A DNA stretch of 64,000 nucleotides, taken from assembly GCF_002277815.1 (NCBI RefSeq), contig NZ_NKJI01000003.1:1-64000 (forward strand). Reading direction: 5' to 3'. How positions within the stretch are numbered: the stretch's first letter is position 1; every line of letters starts with the position of its first letter. Under the pieces are notes generated by a model that ran no database searches, was not told the DNA's origin, and was given only the letters and a program-made list of their open reading frames with translations. The position numbers were made by a program, and so were the translations under genes. Shown one piece after another: positions 39,041 to 48,407 of the stretch. This DNA comes from Pseudomonas sp. ERMR1:02. Lineage in GTDB: Bacteria > Pseudomonadota > Gammaproteobacteria > Pseudomonadales > Pseudomonadaceae.

Positions 39041-40337
39041 AACCGAGAACGCCATGCCCAGCAGCAACACCCGGACCGCCGAAGCCAAACGCAAGGCGGA
39101 GCTCGAAGAGCTGCTGATCGACGCCGAAGCCGATGATGAACAGGTCCAGCAAAGTCATCCGGTTCTTCGGCGGCCATGGCTGTTGCTGCTGGGGTTGATT
39201 CTGGTCGCGCTTAACTTGCGTCCGGCGCTGTCGAGCATGGCGCCGATGCTCAGCGAGGTGTCGAAAAGCCTCGGGTTATCGGCGGCGCAGGCTGGTTTGC
39301 TGACGACGTTGCCGGTGCTTTGCCTTGGCCTGTTTGCGCCACTGGCGCCGATTCTGGCGCGACGTTTCGGCGCCGAACGCGTGGTGCTGGGGATTCTTCT
39401 GACCCTTGCTGGCGGGATCATCCTGCGCAGTTCGTTCGGCGAAATCGGCCTGTTCGGCGGCAGCGTGCTGGCAGGTGCCAGCATCGGCGTAATCGGTGTG
39501 TTGTTGCCGGGTATCGTCAAGCGCGACTTCGCCAAACACGCCGGCACCATGACCGGCGTCTACACCATGGCCCTGTGCCTGGGCGCGGCAATGGCGGCGG
39601 GTGCGACCGTGCCGTTAAGTGAACACTTCGATAAAAGCTGGTCATCAGGCCTTGGCTTCTGGGTGATTCCAGCGCTGATCGCGGCCGTGTTCTGGTTGCC
39701 TCAGGTTGGCCAGAAACAAGGCGCCCATAACGTTGCTTACCGGGTTCGAGGTCTGATGCGTGACCCACTGGCCTGGCAAGTGACCCTGTACATGGGCCTG
39801 CAATCGTCCCTGGCGTACATCGTGTTCGGCTGGTTGCCATCGATCCTCATTGGTCGCGGGCTGACGCCGACCCAGGCTGGCCTGGTGCTCTCGGGCTCGG
39901 TGATCGTTCAACTGGCCAGCTCACTGGCCGCACCGTGGCTGGCCACGCGCGGCAAGGATCAGCGCCTGGCAATCGTGATCGTCATGGTCATGACCCTCGG
40001 TGGTCTGTTCGGTTGCCTCTATGCACCGATTGAAGGCCTGTGGGGCTGGGCGATCCTGCTTGGTCTGGGGCAGGGCGCTACCTTCAGCCTGGCGCTGACC
40101 CTGATCGTACTGCGCTCGCGCGATTCCCATGTCGCGGCAAACCTGTCGAGCATGGCCCAGGGCTTCGGTTACACCCTGGCGTCCATGGGGCCTTTTGCGG
40201 TCGGCATCGTGCATGACTGGACCGGCGGCTGGACGGCCGTGGGCTGGATCTTCGGCGTGATCGGCATCGGCGCGATCATTGCCGGCCTCGGCGCAGGGCG
40301 TTCACTGTACGTTCAGGTGGTCAGCGAAAAGGTCTGA
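39030..40337 (+). CDS. MFS transporter, CynX/NimT family
   Basis: 435 residues. A polar, charged N-terminal tail (about 1-45, rich in Glu and Asp) precedes twelve membrane helices starting WLLLLGLILVALNLRPALSS. NLRPALSSMAP is the family hallmark shared with cyanate (CynX) and 2-nitroimidazole (NimT) transporters. A second ATG at 39054 would remove 8 residues. It is co-transcribed with the GntR regulator; its substrate is unknown. Confidence 0.88.
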   Translation: MNLETENAMPSSNTRTAEAKRKAELEELLIDAEADDEQVQQSHPVLRRPWLLLLGLILVALNLRPALSSMAPMLSEVSKSLGLSAAQAGLLTTLPVLCLGLFAPLAPILARRFGAERVVLGILLTLAGGIILRSSFGEIGLFGGSVLAGASIGVIGVLLPGIVKRDFAKHAGTMTGVYTMALCLGAAMAAGATVPLSEHFDKSWSSGLGFWVIPALIAAVFWLPQVGQKQGAHNVAYRVRGLMRDPLAWQVTLYMGLQSSLAYIVFGWLPSILIGRGLTPTQAGLVLSGSVIVQLASSLAAPWLATRGKDQRLAIVIVMVMTLGGLFGCLYAPIEGLWGWAILLGLGQGATFSLALTLIVLRSRDSHVAANLSSMAQGFGYTLASMGPFAVGIVHDWTGGWTAVGWIFGVIGIGAIIAGLGAGRSLYVQVVSEKV

Positions 40338-40988
40338 TTACAAATACACAACGTCCAGTGTCGCCGCCCCATCAAGCTGAACATCCGCGCTCAGGTCCAG
40401 CTCGGAGGTGGGCGCGATGACCGTTTCGACGGTCACCCGGCTCGTCAGGCTTTGTATGGCTATCGGCCCGGCGCTGCTGCCGGCCACGTCGGTAAAGCCC
40501 AGGTAGCTTCGGGCGCCAATCGGAATGGATCGGCTGTTCGATGAACTCCACGCCAGGCCGCCGGTGGTTGAGTCGGTTCGATACACCTGCGACCAGTCAT
40601 CCACCACCGTGGCGGCCGGATCGAAATTCAGCGAATACAGACCAATTTTATTGCCGCTGCCGTCGCGATTCAGGCCGTAGTAAATCTCGCTGTTGACGAT
40701 GGCTGAACCGTCACGATCGTCGCGCATCAGCAAAGCAAAGCGCGCGGCGCCATCGCACTGAAGGCTGAAGTCGAGTGTCTGGTCGCGCAGTTGCGTGCGC
40801 TTGTCGGCGCTCAGGTCCTGGCGGGAGATTTTGCCGTAGTCGACCAGGCCGTTGTTGGACAGGCTTGGCGTGCAGGCTAGCGGAGTGATGCGGCCTTTGA
40901 CGGTCAGGTCGACTGTCGACGCCGCGAAAGTGCAAGGCGCTTGAGCGATCAGTGCTGTAGCCACAAGGGCCATGAGTACGGGTTTCAC
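40338..40988 (-). CDS. DUF1120-type fimbrial subunit 10 (last gene of the fimbrial locus)
   Basis: 216 residues with a signal peptide (IAQAPCTFA-AST). The donor-strand-like N-terminus STVDLTVKGRITPLACTPSL is followed by NGLVDYGKISRQDLSADKRT and a second Cys in DFSLQC. The C-terminus ends LDVVYL, with penultimate Tyr. It is much closer to the C-terminal domain of the large subunit at 43905-45047 than to the other small subunits: both share SEIYYGL, NKIGLYSLN and YRTDSTTGG. It is the distal gene of the cluster and abuts the MFS gene tail to tail. Confidence 0.85.
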   Translation of the reverse strand: MKPVLMALVATALIAQAPCTFAASTVDLTVKGRITPLACTPSLSNNGLVDYGKISRQDLSADKRTQLRDQTLDFSLQCDGAARFALLMRDDRDGSAIVNSEIYYGLNRDGSGNKIGLYSLNFDPAATVVDDWSQVYRTDSTTGGLAWSSSNSRSIPIGARSYLGFTDVAGSSAGPIAIQSLTSRVTVETVIAPTSELDLSADVQLDGAATLDVVYL

Positions 40989-41066
40989 TTTTAAATTCCT
41001 TTTCGGGTGGAGGCCATGGGCGCTGAACCGTTGGCTGGCGCTCTGTGCGACTCAATGCTGGAAACA

Positions 41067-41690
41067 TCAGAGGTACTTCATTTCAAACGTCGCGGAGCCG
41101 TCCATTGGGGTATCGTCTTTCAAAGTCAGACCGTTGGCCGGCGCTACATAGGTGGTGACGTACAGGAACATCGAGAGATTTTTTACCGCAATGGGCGTTG
41201 TGCCACTGATAAAACTGATCGAGGTGAGTGCATCCGAAGCGATCCTCTTGGTACTGCTCCAGGTATCCCCGTTGTTTCTGGAGACAATAAGTTGCGCAGC
41301 CTGACCGTCCGCCTGAATAGACCCGCCGGCCGGCTCGAAATACCCGACCTTTTCGTCCGCGGCAGTCATGCCCAGGCCGAAGAACGCCGGGGCTGGCGAT
41401 GATGATGTGCCTGCCCGGTTGTCGATGGCGTTAATGGCGAACAAGGTCGCCGAATTACAGGCCACGGCAAATGCCAGCTGGTGAAACCCCACTTGCGTGG
41501 ACGAGTTTTGGTTGAGGTCCTTTACCAGGACTTTGCCGATGTCGATCTTCCCGCCATTGGACACACTCGGCGTACAAGCGACCGGGGTAATCACGCCGGT
41601 GACGGTCAGGTCGGTACTCGAAGCTGCCCGTGCGTAGGGTGCAAGGCTGATCAGGGATGAAGCGCAAAGCGCTGCCAGTAGCGTTTTCAC
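41067..41690 (-). CDS. DUF1120-type fimbrial subunit 9
   Basis: 207 residues. Signal peptide (SLAPYARA-ASS), then STDLTVTGVITPVACTPSVS and NGGKIDIGKVLVKDLNQ. The second Cys is in FAVACN, and the end is FEMKYL. These are the hallmarks of all subunits in this locus: alternating hydrophobic N-terminal strand, two Cys about 40-45 residues apart, penultimate Tyr. By analogy with classical pilins they would fold as an incomplete Ig domain completed by the neighbour's strand. Confidence 0.85.
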   Translation of the reverse strand: MKTLLAALCASSLISLAPYARAASSTDLTVTGVITPVACTPSVSNGGKIDIGKVLVKDLNQNSSTQVGFHQLAFAVACNSATLFAINAIDNRAGTSSSPAPAFFGLGMTAADEKVGYFEPAGGSIQADGQAAQLIVSRNNGDTWSSTKRIASDALTSISFISGTTPIAVKNLSMFLYVTTYVAPANGLTLKDDTPMDGSATFEMKYL

Positions 41691-41784
41691 ATTGAGTGCT
41701 CATTTTTTTGCCAGGGAAGGTCCGCCAACCAGCGCTGAACCGCTCGCCTTGGTTGAACGGCGAGAAGTTCAGCGTCACGGGTTT

Positions 41785-42405
41785 TTATAGGTACTTGACT
41801 TGAATCGTTACGGAGCCTTCTAGGCTGACTTCGTCGGTCAGGGTCAGGCTATTGGCACCGGCTATACCAACAGCGACCTGCAATTCCATAGCGAGGTCCT
41901 TTACGGGAATTGGCGTACTGTGGTCGGAGGCGGCAGCAACAGATGAAAGTGAGAGAGGGTCTATGTAGTTTTGCTTTTTCCAGGTTGCCCCACCATCCTT
42001 TGAACCAATGGCTTGTGCTTGCTGTGCATCCGCCAGGGTGCTGTTGATCGACACATCGAGCATGCCAATTTTTTCGTTGGCCGGGGTCAATCCGATACCG
42101 AAGTATTCGTCGTTCGTCGCGGTTCCCGCCTTGTTGTCGAGTGATTGCAGCGCGAATCGCGTCGATGCTTCACAGGACACTGTCAGTTGCAACGGCTGCC
42201 GGCTCAGCCAGGTGTCTTTGACGGGATCGAGGTCTTTCGCCGAGATTTTGCCGTAGTCGACAATCCCGCCACTGGACAGCGCCGGCGTGCACGCACCCGG
42301 CGTGATGGAGCCGGTGACCGTCAGGTCGGTGCTTGAAGCCGCCAGTGCGTGAGGGGCCACGCAGATCAGGGCGGTGGTCGAAAGTGCTGCCAGATACTTT
42401 TTCAT
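41785..42405 (-). CDS. DUF1120-type fimbrial subunit 8
   Basis: 206 residues from MKKYLAALSTTALICVAPHA; an ATG six codons upstream is less likely. The mature start is SSTDLTVTGSITPGACTPAL, then SGGIVDYGKISAKDLDP, the second Cys is in LTVSC, and the end is IQVKYL. The signal peptide is almost the same as those of the next two subunits upstream (MKKYLAA), pointing to recent tandem duplication. Confidence 0.86.
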   Translation of the reverse strand: MKKYLAALSTTALICVAPHALAASSTDLTVTGSITPGACTPALSSGGIVDYGKISAKDLDPVKDTWLSRQPLQLTVSCEASTRFALQSLDNKAGTATNDEYFGIGLTPANEKIGMLDVSINSTLADAQQAQAIGSKDGGATWKKQNYIDPLSLSSVAAASDHSTPIPVKDLAMELQVAVGIAGANSLTLTDEVSLEGSVTIQVKYL

Positions 42406-42497
42406 TATTGAGTGCTCGTTCATTTGGAAGTGGGAAGTTCTTCATGCAGTCGCCGAAATCGCTCGCGTGAGGTGGCGAACGGTTCGGCGTCATGGCG

Positions 42498-43115
42498 TTA
42501 CAGGTACGTCATTTCGAAGGTTGCGGAGCCGGTGAAAGCGACTTCGTCGGTCAGGGTCAGGCCGTCGGCGCGGGCGATCCACGCATTAAGATCAACGTTC
42601 ATCAGGACGTTTTGTGCGGCAATCGGGACAAGCGTGCCCACCGCGCCCACGGACATGAGCCTGTCAGGAAACACCCAGCTGGTAGCTACCCAAGTCGTCC
42701 CATTGTTACTGGAGTCAATCGCTCTTGCTGCCTGGCCGTCAGCTACAACACTGCGGACCTGTGGCGTAAACGAACCCACCTTTTCGTTGGCATCGGTCAT
42801 CCCCAAACCAAAACCCTGGTTGTTAAACGAGGTGCCAGGTTTGTTGTCGACGGGGATCAGCGCGAACAAAACCGGCGCATCACACGTCACATTCAACGCA
42901 ATAGGAGTCTTTGGTAGTGTCGTGTGTGTGGTCTGGTTGAGGTCCTTCGCTTGTATTTTTCCAAAGTCGACTACACCGCCATCGGAAAAGCTCGGCATGC
43001 AAGCTGCCGGCGTAATGGTGCCGGTGACCGTCAGGTCAACGCTCGAAGCCGCCAGGGCAAAAGGTGCAACGCCGATCAGGGTGGTGACGGAAATAGCTGC
43101 AAGGTACTTTTTCAT
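42498..43115 (-). CDS. DUF1120-type fimbrial subunit 7
   Basis: 205 residues starting MKKYLAAISVTTLIGVAPFA. The mature protein begins SSVDLTVTGTITPAACMPSF, followed by DGGVVDFGKIQAKDLNQ, the second Cys in LNVTC, and ends FEMTYL. It shares TITPAACMPS, LGMTDANEKVGSFTP-like spacing and ARADGLTLTDEVAF with subunits 6 and 8. Confidence 0.86.
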   Translation of the reverse strand: MKKYLAAISVTTLIGVAPFALAASSVDLTVTGTITPAACMPSFSDGGVVDFGKIQAKDLNQTTHTTLPKTPIALNVTCDAPVLFALIPVDNKPGTSFNNQGFGLGMTDANEKVGSFTPQVRSVVADGQAARAIDSSNNGTTWVATSWVFPDRLMSVGAVGTLVPIAAQNVLMNVDLNAWIARADGLTLTDEVAFTGSATFEMTYL

Positions 43116-43207
43116 TTTGGAATACTCGTTCAGTCGATATGTGTGGTGTTGTTAGCCGCCACTGAACCGCTGGTGCGATGTGAGTGGCGAGGGGTGGAGG
43201 CCTGGCC

Positions 43208-43821
43208 TCAGAGGTACTTCATTTCAAAGGTCGCAGAGCCGTCGAAAGCGACTTCGTCTGTCAGGGTCAAGTTGTTGGAGGGGGAGATCCAGACGTTGGC
43301 CAATGCATTCACCGAGAGGTTTTGCACGGCAATCGGAAGCTGCCCGCCCACTGTGGTGGTCGAGGTAAGCCTGTTTGGGAGCACGTAGGGCGCGCGTACC
43401 CAGCTCGTGCCATCGTCGATCGAATCAATTGCCCATGCGGTAACACCGTCAGCCTCGACGCTCATGATCCTTGGCGAGAAGGCGCCGATCTTTTCGTTGG
43501 CGGCGGTCAATCCCAAACCAAAGGTTTTGTTGTCGGCTGCCGTTCCAGGTTTGTTGTCGATGCTGTTCAGTGCGAACGCAACCGGCGCAGCGCAGGTCAC
43601 GGTCAAATCCATGGGGTGCTGATCAGTGTGTAGGTGGTTGGGTTGAGGTCCTTCGCCGATATTTTTCCAAGGTCGATCGCACCGCCGTTGGAAATGCTCG
43701 GCATGCAAGCTGCCGGCGTAATGGTGCCGGTCACGGTCAGGTCAACGCTCGAAGCCGCCATGGCAAAAGGTGCAACGCCGATCAGGGCCGTGGCGGAGAG
43801 AGCTGCAAGGTACTTTTTCAT
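43208..43821 (-). CDS. DUF1120-type fimbrial subunit 6 (one frameshift)
   Basis: About 204 residues when repaired, starting MKKYLAALSATALIGVAPFA. The frame breaks near 43615; one extra C converts LISTPWI-stop to LISHPMDLTVTCAAPVAF, which restores the second Cys and the tail FEMKYL. It is very similar to subunit 7 in the first 60 residues (TVTGTITPAACMPS). The break is best explained as a base lost in sequencing. Confidence 0.82.
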
Positions 43822-43904
43822 TTTCTTCCTCACTTCTATGGTTATTTTCCTGCGTGCCCCGGAGGTATGAGTGCGCCTGGGTTTCAGCAGGGTTGGGTCG
43901 GGTG

Positions 43905-45047
43905 TCACAGGTAAATAATTTCGATCGTCCCCGCGCCATCGAGGTCGATGGCCGTGCTCAGGTCGAGGCTGTTGGTGGGGGCGATCACGGCGTCGACGGT
44001 GACGCTGGTGTTCAGGTTCTGGATCATCACCGGGCCCGCGCTGCTGCCCGGGGTGTCGGTGAAACTCAGGTAACTGTTTTGGCCGATGGCAATCGGGCTG
44101 GCGCTGGCGGTGCTCCAGGCCACGCCGCCGGTGGTGGAGTCGGTTCGATAGAGGCGTGCAAAGCTGTCGGCGCTGGTATTCACCGGGTCGACGTTCAGCG
44201 AATACAGGCCGATCTTGTTGTTGCGGCTGTCCGTGCCGAGGCCGTAGTAGATCTCGCTGTTGACCGTCGCCGAGCCCGAGCGGTTGTCGTGCATGATCAG
44301 GGCGAAAGCCGTGGGCGCATCGCAGCCGATCCGCAACATCAAGGATTTGGGTGGCAGGCGCGTGCTCTTGTCGGCACTCAAATCATTTTTGGAGAGCTTG
44401 CCGAAGTCGACCACGCCGCCGTTGGACAGCACCGGTTCGCACGCTGCCGGGGCGAAACGGGCGCGCAAGGTGGCCTCTTTGCTGCGCCCGGCGGCCATGG
44501 CGTCGAATACGCCGGTGGTCTCCCAGGTGACCGCGTCACGCAACTGCATGCCTTGCTCCTGCACCCACGCCGTCACCTCAAGTTGCGCCGAGAAACTGCG
44601 ACCTTGCTGCGGTACGCCGGCCTGTACCGGCACGATCCCGAACTCCGGTCGCCAGATCAGGTTCGACGCAGTCTGCGTGGGCGGCTGACCGACACCGGCA
44701 ATCAATCCGATCTCTACTGATTGGCCATCGAGCACCGCGTCGCGAATGCGAATCTGGTAGCTGCCGCGATCGGCAAAGTGGAAGCGGTTGGTCGTCGCCG
44801 CCATGGCTCGATAAAACAGGCTCATATCGATGGGCTTTGAGCAGCTCAGGTTCAGACTCAGCTGACGCTCGCCGAGGTTTCGCTCCGGTGCCGAACCGGG
44901 GCGAATCGCCCGGTTCATCAGTCCGTAATCGAGCACGGGCAGGCTCAGGTTGAACTGACAGTTGTCGTCGGTTGCCCAGGCTAACGGTGTGAAAACGCTC
45001 AGTGCCAAAGGCGCTAGAGTCACCAGCAGGTATCGGGACAGTTTCAT
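43905..45047 (-). CDS. Two-domain DUF1120 fimbrial protein, probable tip adhesin
   Basis: 380 residues, nearly twice the size of the other subunits. A signal peptide (FTPLAWA-TDD) leads to a distinct N-terminal domain (about 27-180) with its own Cys pair (DNCQFNLSL and LNLSCSKP). A C-terminal pilin domain follows: FAPAACEPVLSNGGVVDFGK, LRIGCDAPTAFAL, and the end IEIIYL. A receptor-binding domain joined to a pilin domain, coded directly after the usher, is the usual tip-adhesin layout (FimH-like). That it keeps the Tyr-Leu end is expected for chaperone recognition. What it binds is unknown. Confidence 0.8.
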   Translation of the reverse strand: MKLSRYLLVTLAPLALSVFTPLAWATDDNCQFNLSLPVLDYGLMNRAIRPGSAPERNLGERQLSLNLSCSKPIDMSLFYRAMAATTNRFHFADRGSYQIRIRDAVLDGQSVEIGLIAGVGQPPTQTASNLIWRPEFGIVPVQAGVPQQGRSFSAQLEVTAWVQEQGMQLRDAVTWETTGVFDAMAAGRSKEATLRARFAPAACEPVLSNGGVVDFGKLSKNDLSADKSTRLPPKSLMLRIGCDAPTAFALIMHDNRSGSATVNSEIYYGLGTDSRNNKIGLYSLNVDPVNTSADSFARLYRTDSTTGGVAWSTASASPIAIGQNSYLSFTDTPGSSAGPVMIQNLNTSVTVDAVIAPTNSLDLSTAIDLDGAGTIEIIYL

Positions 45048-45057
45048 GAAGTCATCC

Positions 45058-47529
45058 TCAAAGGGCTCGGCACTTGGCGGGGGCGGTTTCGTAGTACGCG
45101 TTCACGTCGGGCTCCGTCGGCAGCTCGAAACGCAGTTCGCAGCGCTCCAGTCCCGGACCGCTGATCCACAGCGCACGGGTGTCGAGCACGTTTGGCAGAA
45201 ACACCAGGCCGCCCTGCTGCACCAGGGTGACGAACTCGCCATCCTCGGTATTCACCGTGGCGCCGCGCGGCAGAGGGGCACCGTTGGCGGTGGTGACTTT
45301 GAGCAAGGCCCGACGGGTCATGGAGACACCGAACTCGACCTTGTCGACCGCACCGCGTCCGGCGGAAATCACCGCCAAACCGTTACTGATGTCGGCGTTG
45401 CGCGGCAGGGTTTTGGTGTCGACTTCCACCGGACTGCGACCATAGGCCGCCACCTGCGGAATCACCGCCTGACCTTGCCAGTCGGTCCAGACCGGGCCGC
45501 TTGGTGTCGAGACTTTGATAGCGCCCATGTCGCCCACCGAGAGCAGGGCGAAGGTGTCGGCCACGGGATAAGGTGACAGCGTCAGGCCACCGCCGTGCAG
45601 CACCGCACCGCCACGGGCGCTGGCTTGATAGCTTGCGCGGTCGTCGCCGCCGGTGTAATTCAGGTCCAGTTGGGTGTAGCGCGGCAGCAGTGAAACGCCG
45701 GCCGTGGATTGCACCTGCTTGTCGCGAGTGTCGTGTTCAACGCCGACCCGGTAAGCCAATTGATCGTTGATCTGCTCGCTCAAGCCCACGCCGCTACGGT
45801 ATTCGCCATCGGAACTGCGCACCCAGGTGCGTGCGCGGCGGTTCTCGCCCAGGGGAATGCTCAGGTTCACGTAGACGCTGTCATCGTTGCGGTTCGCACC
45901 GCTGACCTGCCATTCGGCAGTGGCCGAAACCGACACACCGCGGATGTTGGTGCCCCAGGAGGCGAGGGCGCGGCCGCTGCTTTGGCCGTCGAATGAGCTT
46001 GACTGGCTGAAGCCGCCGCTGAAGGCGCCGAGCCATGGATGGGACCAGGACAGCGCGGCACTTTGTTGGTCGCGGTAGCGGGATTTGTTGTCATCGGTGG
46101 TGTTGTCGAACACCGCGTCTTCCAGTTCCCGATAACCCAGGGTCCGGTAGGAACTGCCGGCATTGACCGCCCATTGTTCGTTTAGGCGATGCGATGCGCT
46201 CAGGTCAGCCTGAAGACCCTTACTGGATTGCATGCCACCGGCGTCGGCGCCGGTCAGCGTGGCTTGAACCTGTGTGACGGGCGAGGGCAGAAGCCCCACA
46301 CCGACACCCGCCGCACGATAGTCAGCGGCACCGGTCACGCCGGCGCTGAGCAACACCTGCGGGTGAATCGCACCGCTCCAGCCGCCGCTGATCACCCACG
46401 GATCGCCACCCTGTTCATCGCCAATGCTGCGTACCCGACCTGCCGCCAACGAAAAACCCGGCGCTGGCAAACCGATACCGAGCATTGCGGCAGGTACGGT
46501 AAATTTGCGTTCGCTGCCATCGGCTTCCTTGACCGTGACTTCGACGTCGGAACGGGTGTTGAGGCGGCGCACATTGGTGAGGGCAAATGGGCCGGCGGGT
46601 ACTACGGTGGAATGAATCAGCGAACCGTTCTGCCGAACCTCGATCTGCGCCTGACTGTTGGCGATGCCTTCGATGACCGCGCCTTGCCCTTCGACTTGCA
46701 GGGCCTGCTCATTGAGCACCTGCACGCCAGTGATTTGCGCGCCAGCGAGTACCGGGTTGTAGAGGTTGATCTGACCGGCCTGCAGCACCGCTTCGTGGCT
46801 GGCAAAAGTGCGCTGGGCGTAGGCCGCGATGTGTGTGGTGGTGGAGACATCGTCCTGCCAGGTTTGCACCTGACGACTGCGCACGATCCAGTCGCCGGCA
46901 TTGAAACCCAACTCAGTGTTTGCCGACGCATAACGACTGGACTGATCGCCATATTCGCTGTGCAAACCGGTGACGTCGTAATTGAGCATGCCGGCGAAGC
47001 CACCGGTTTGATAGCCGGTGAAATCCCGAGTTGTCGGGCGTATGGCGTCGGTGGGAACGATCAATGACAGGGCCAGGTTGGCCGGGTCCGGTTCGATGAC
47101 GGTTTGCGGAGCGGCGGCAAGAAAATCATGGCATTTGCCATCGTCCAGCAATTGATCAGGCACGTTCAGGTTGGCCGCATCGAGCAGCGGGCGATCAAAA
47201 CACAACGCGCCCTGGCGATTGAACGCGACGTCCACGCGACCCCGACGCTGACCATTGACGGAGAGCGTTACCGGGTGCTTTCCCGCAGTGAAGCGCGGCG
47301 CTTGCATGAGCGAAGTCGCCAGCGCCGGATCAATGCCTCGCTGCAGCAGCGTGTTGGTGTCGAACGCGGCCAGTAACAAAGGATCACCCTGGGCGTCGAG
47401 CACCCACAATGCGTTGGTCAGCAGCAACGCAACTGTGGCGCGCCGCCGCAACAAATGCGGGCGAGCTGGCTGAATGACGGGCATGGCTTCGCCAGCACGG
47501 TAAATTGATACTGTGTTCATTAGGTTCAC
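45058..47529 (-). CDS. Fimbrial outer-membrane usher
   Basis: 823 residues. After an N-terminal signal region (about 25-50) comes an N-terminal domain with NVPDQLLDDGKCHDF. The 24-strand barrel follows (LNYDVTGLHSEYGDQ, FTGYQTGGFAG). A plug-like domain lies near residues 290-360 (VVPAGPFALTNVRRL), and a C-terminal domain has a Cys pair (LERCELRFELP, APAKCRAL). It forms the secretion pore and assembly platform. It is the only usher in the locus and would have to handle all ten subunits. It lies 10 bases upstream of the large subunit gene. Confidence 0.93.
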   Translation of the reverse strand: MNLMNTVSIYRAGEAMPVIQPARPHLLRRRATVALLLTNALWVLDAQGDPLLLAAFDTNTLLQRGIDPALATSLMQAPRFTAGKHPVTLSVNGQRRGRVDVAFNRQGALCFDRPLLDAANLNVPDQLLDDGKCHDFLAAAPQTVIEPDPANLALSLIVPTDAIRPTTRDFTGYQTGGFAGMLNYDVTGLHSEYGDQSSRYASANTELGFNAGDWIVRSRQVQTWQDDVSTTTHIAAYAQRTFASHEAVLQAGQINLYNPVLAGAQITGVQVLNEQALQVEGQGAVIEGIANSQAQIEVRQNGSLIHSTVVPAGPFALTNVRRLNTRSDVEVTVKEADGSERKFTVPAAMLGIGLPAPGFSLAAGRVRSIGDEQGGDPWVISGGWSGAIHPQVLLSAGVTGAADYRAAGVGVGLLPSPVTQVQATLTGADAGGMQSSKGLQADLSASHRLNEQWAVNAGSSYRTLGYRELEDAVFDNTTDDNKSRYRDQQSAALSWSHPWLGAFSGGFSQSSSFDGQSSGRALASWGTNIRGVSVSATAEWQVSGANRNDDSVYVNLSIPLGENRRARTWVRSSDGEYRSGVGLSEQINDQLAYRVGVEHDTRDKQVQSTAGVSLLPRYTQLDLNYTGGDDRASYQASARGGAVLHGGGLTLSPYPVADTFALLSVGDMGAIKVSTPSGPVWTDWQGQAVIPQVAAYGRSPVEVDTKTLPRNADISNGLAVISAGRGAVDKVEFGVSMTRRALLKVTTANGAPLPRGATVNTEDGEFVTLVQQGGLVFLPNVLDTRALWISGPGLERCELRFELPTEPDVNAYYETAPAKCRAL

Positions 47530-47652
47530 TTGTTTATGCCGGCGTGCTGGCCTGTTCGCTGTGGCTCAGACATGCCTGGGGCAACGGCCTTAAGGCCGTC
47601 GCCTGGAAACTTCGGCGCTTACCGTTCCTTCATGGCGCTGTCGTGGTTGGTT

Positions 47653-48363
47653 TCAGGATTTGACCGGCGCCTCGTAATGCGGCACCGCGAAGCCGTAGAC
47701 CGTGGCCGGTTGCAACCGTACGGTAGTGGCGGCGACCCCGTCGGTGGTGACGCTCAGTGTTTCACCCGGCAGCACGTAAGTGCGTGGCAGCAATGCTGAA
47801 CCGTTGCCCGGTAACAGCAGCAGTTCCTGAGCCAGACGCACCACGTAAGGCGAGGGATTGTGCACGCTCAGCTGATCGTTTTTCAGGCTCCAGGCCAGTC
47901 CCGTCCACGGCGTGCGGTTGGGGGCCAGGCCTTTGGGGTGCAAGATCACCGGTAGATTCTGCCGCACCGTCACCCCGACCCGCGCATGCCCGGCCTGGGC
48001 AGCCGCGCGATCCTGAGGCATGCCTTCGAAAATCACTCGTTTCAGACGCTGCGTCGTCAAGGGCGTAGAGGTCTGCAGGATGAACCGCACCAGTTGGCTT
48101 TTCCCAGGCTCGACACGGGCCAGCGGCGGTGTGACAAACAGTAGCGGCTCCTTGTCTTCTTCGATGTCTTCGAGAGTGACGTGTAGCAAGGCCAGGCTTG
48201 CATCGGTGTTGGTCACGGACACCGAGGCTTCGCCGTCGGCTTCGTTGATGATCACCACCGACGTGTCCGGCACCATGCCGTCGGCCAGTACGCGACCGCA
48301 GAGCAGAAAGGCCAGTGTGCCGAGGCAGAAACTCAAGCATCGAACGTGATTGGAAAGATTCAT
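47653..48363 (-). CDS. Periplasmic fimbrial chaperone
   Basis: About 236 residues starting MNLSNHVRCLSFCLGTLAFL, with a signal peptide (GRVLA-DGM). It has the two Ig-like domains of PapD-type chaperones. The signature is KRVIFEGMPQ, then the G1 strand with alternating residues VGVTVRQNLPVIL, which donates to subunits; the F1-G1 loop is short (FGS type). It is separated from the usher by 123 bp with no evident gene. It is preceded by four subunit genes, which is unusual because chaperones usually follow only the major subunit. Confidence 0.92.
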   Translation of the reverse strand: MNLSNHVRCLSFCLGTLAFLLCGRVLADGMVPDTSVVIINEADGEASVSVTNTDASLALLHVTLEDIEEDKEPLLFVTPPLARVEPGKSQLVRFILQTSTPLTTQRLKRVIFEGMPQDRAAAQAGHARVGVTVRQNLPVILHPKGLAPNRTPWTGLAWSLKNDQLSVHNPSPYVVRLAQELLLLPGNGSALLPRTYVLPGETLSVTTDGVAATTVRLQPATVYGFAVPHYEAPVKS

Positions 48364-48407
48364 GATTAAAGCCTGTTTGAGAGGAGCACTAGGAAAAGTC
48401 GGCATGG

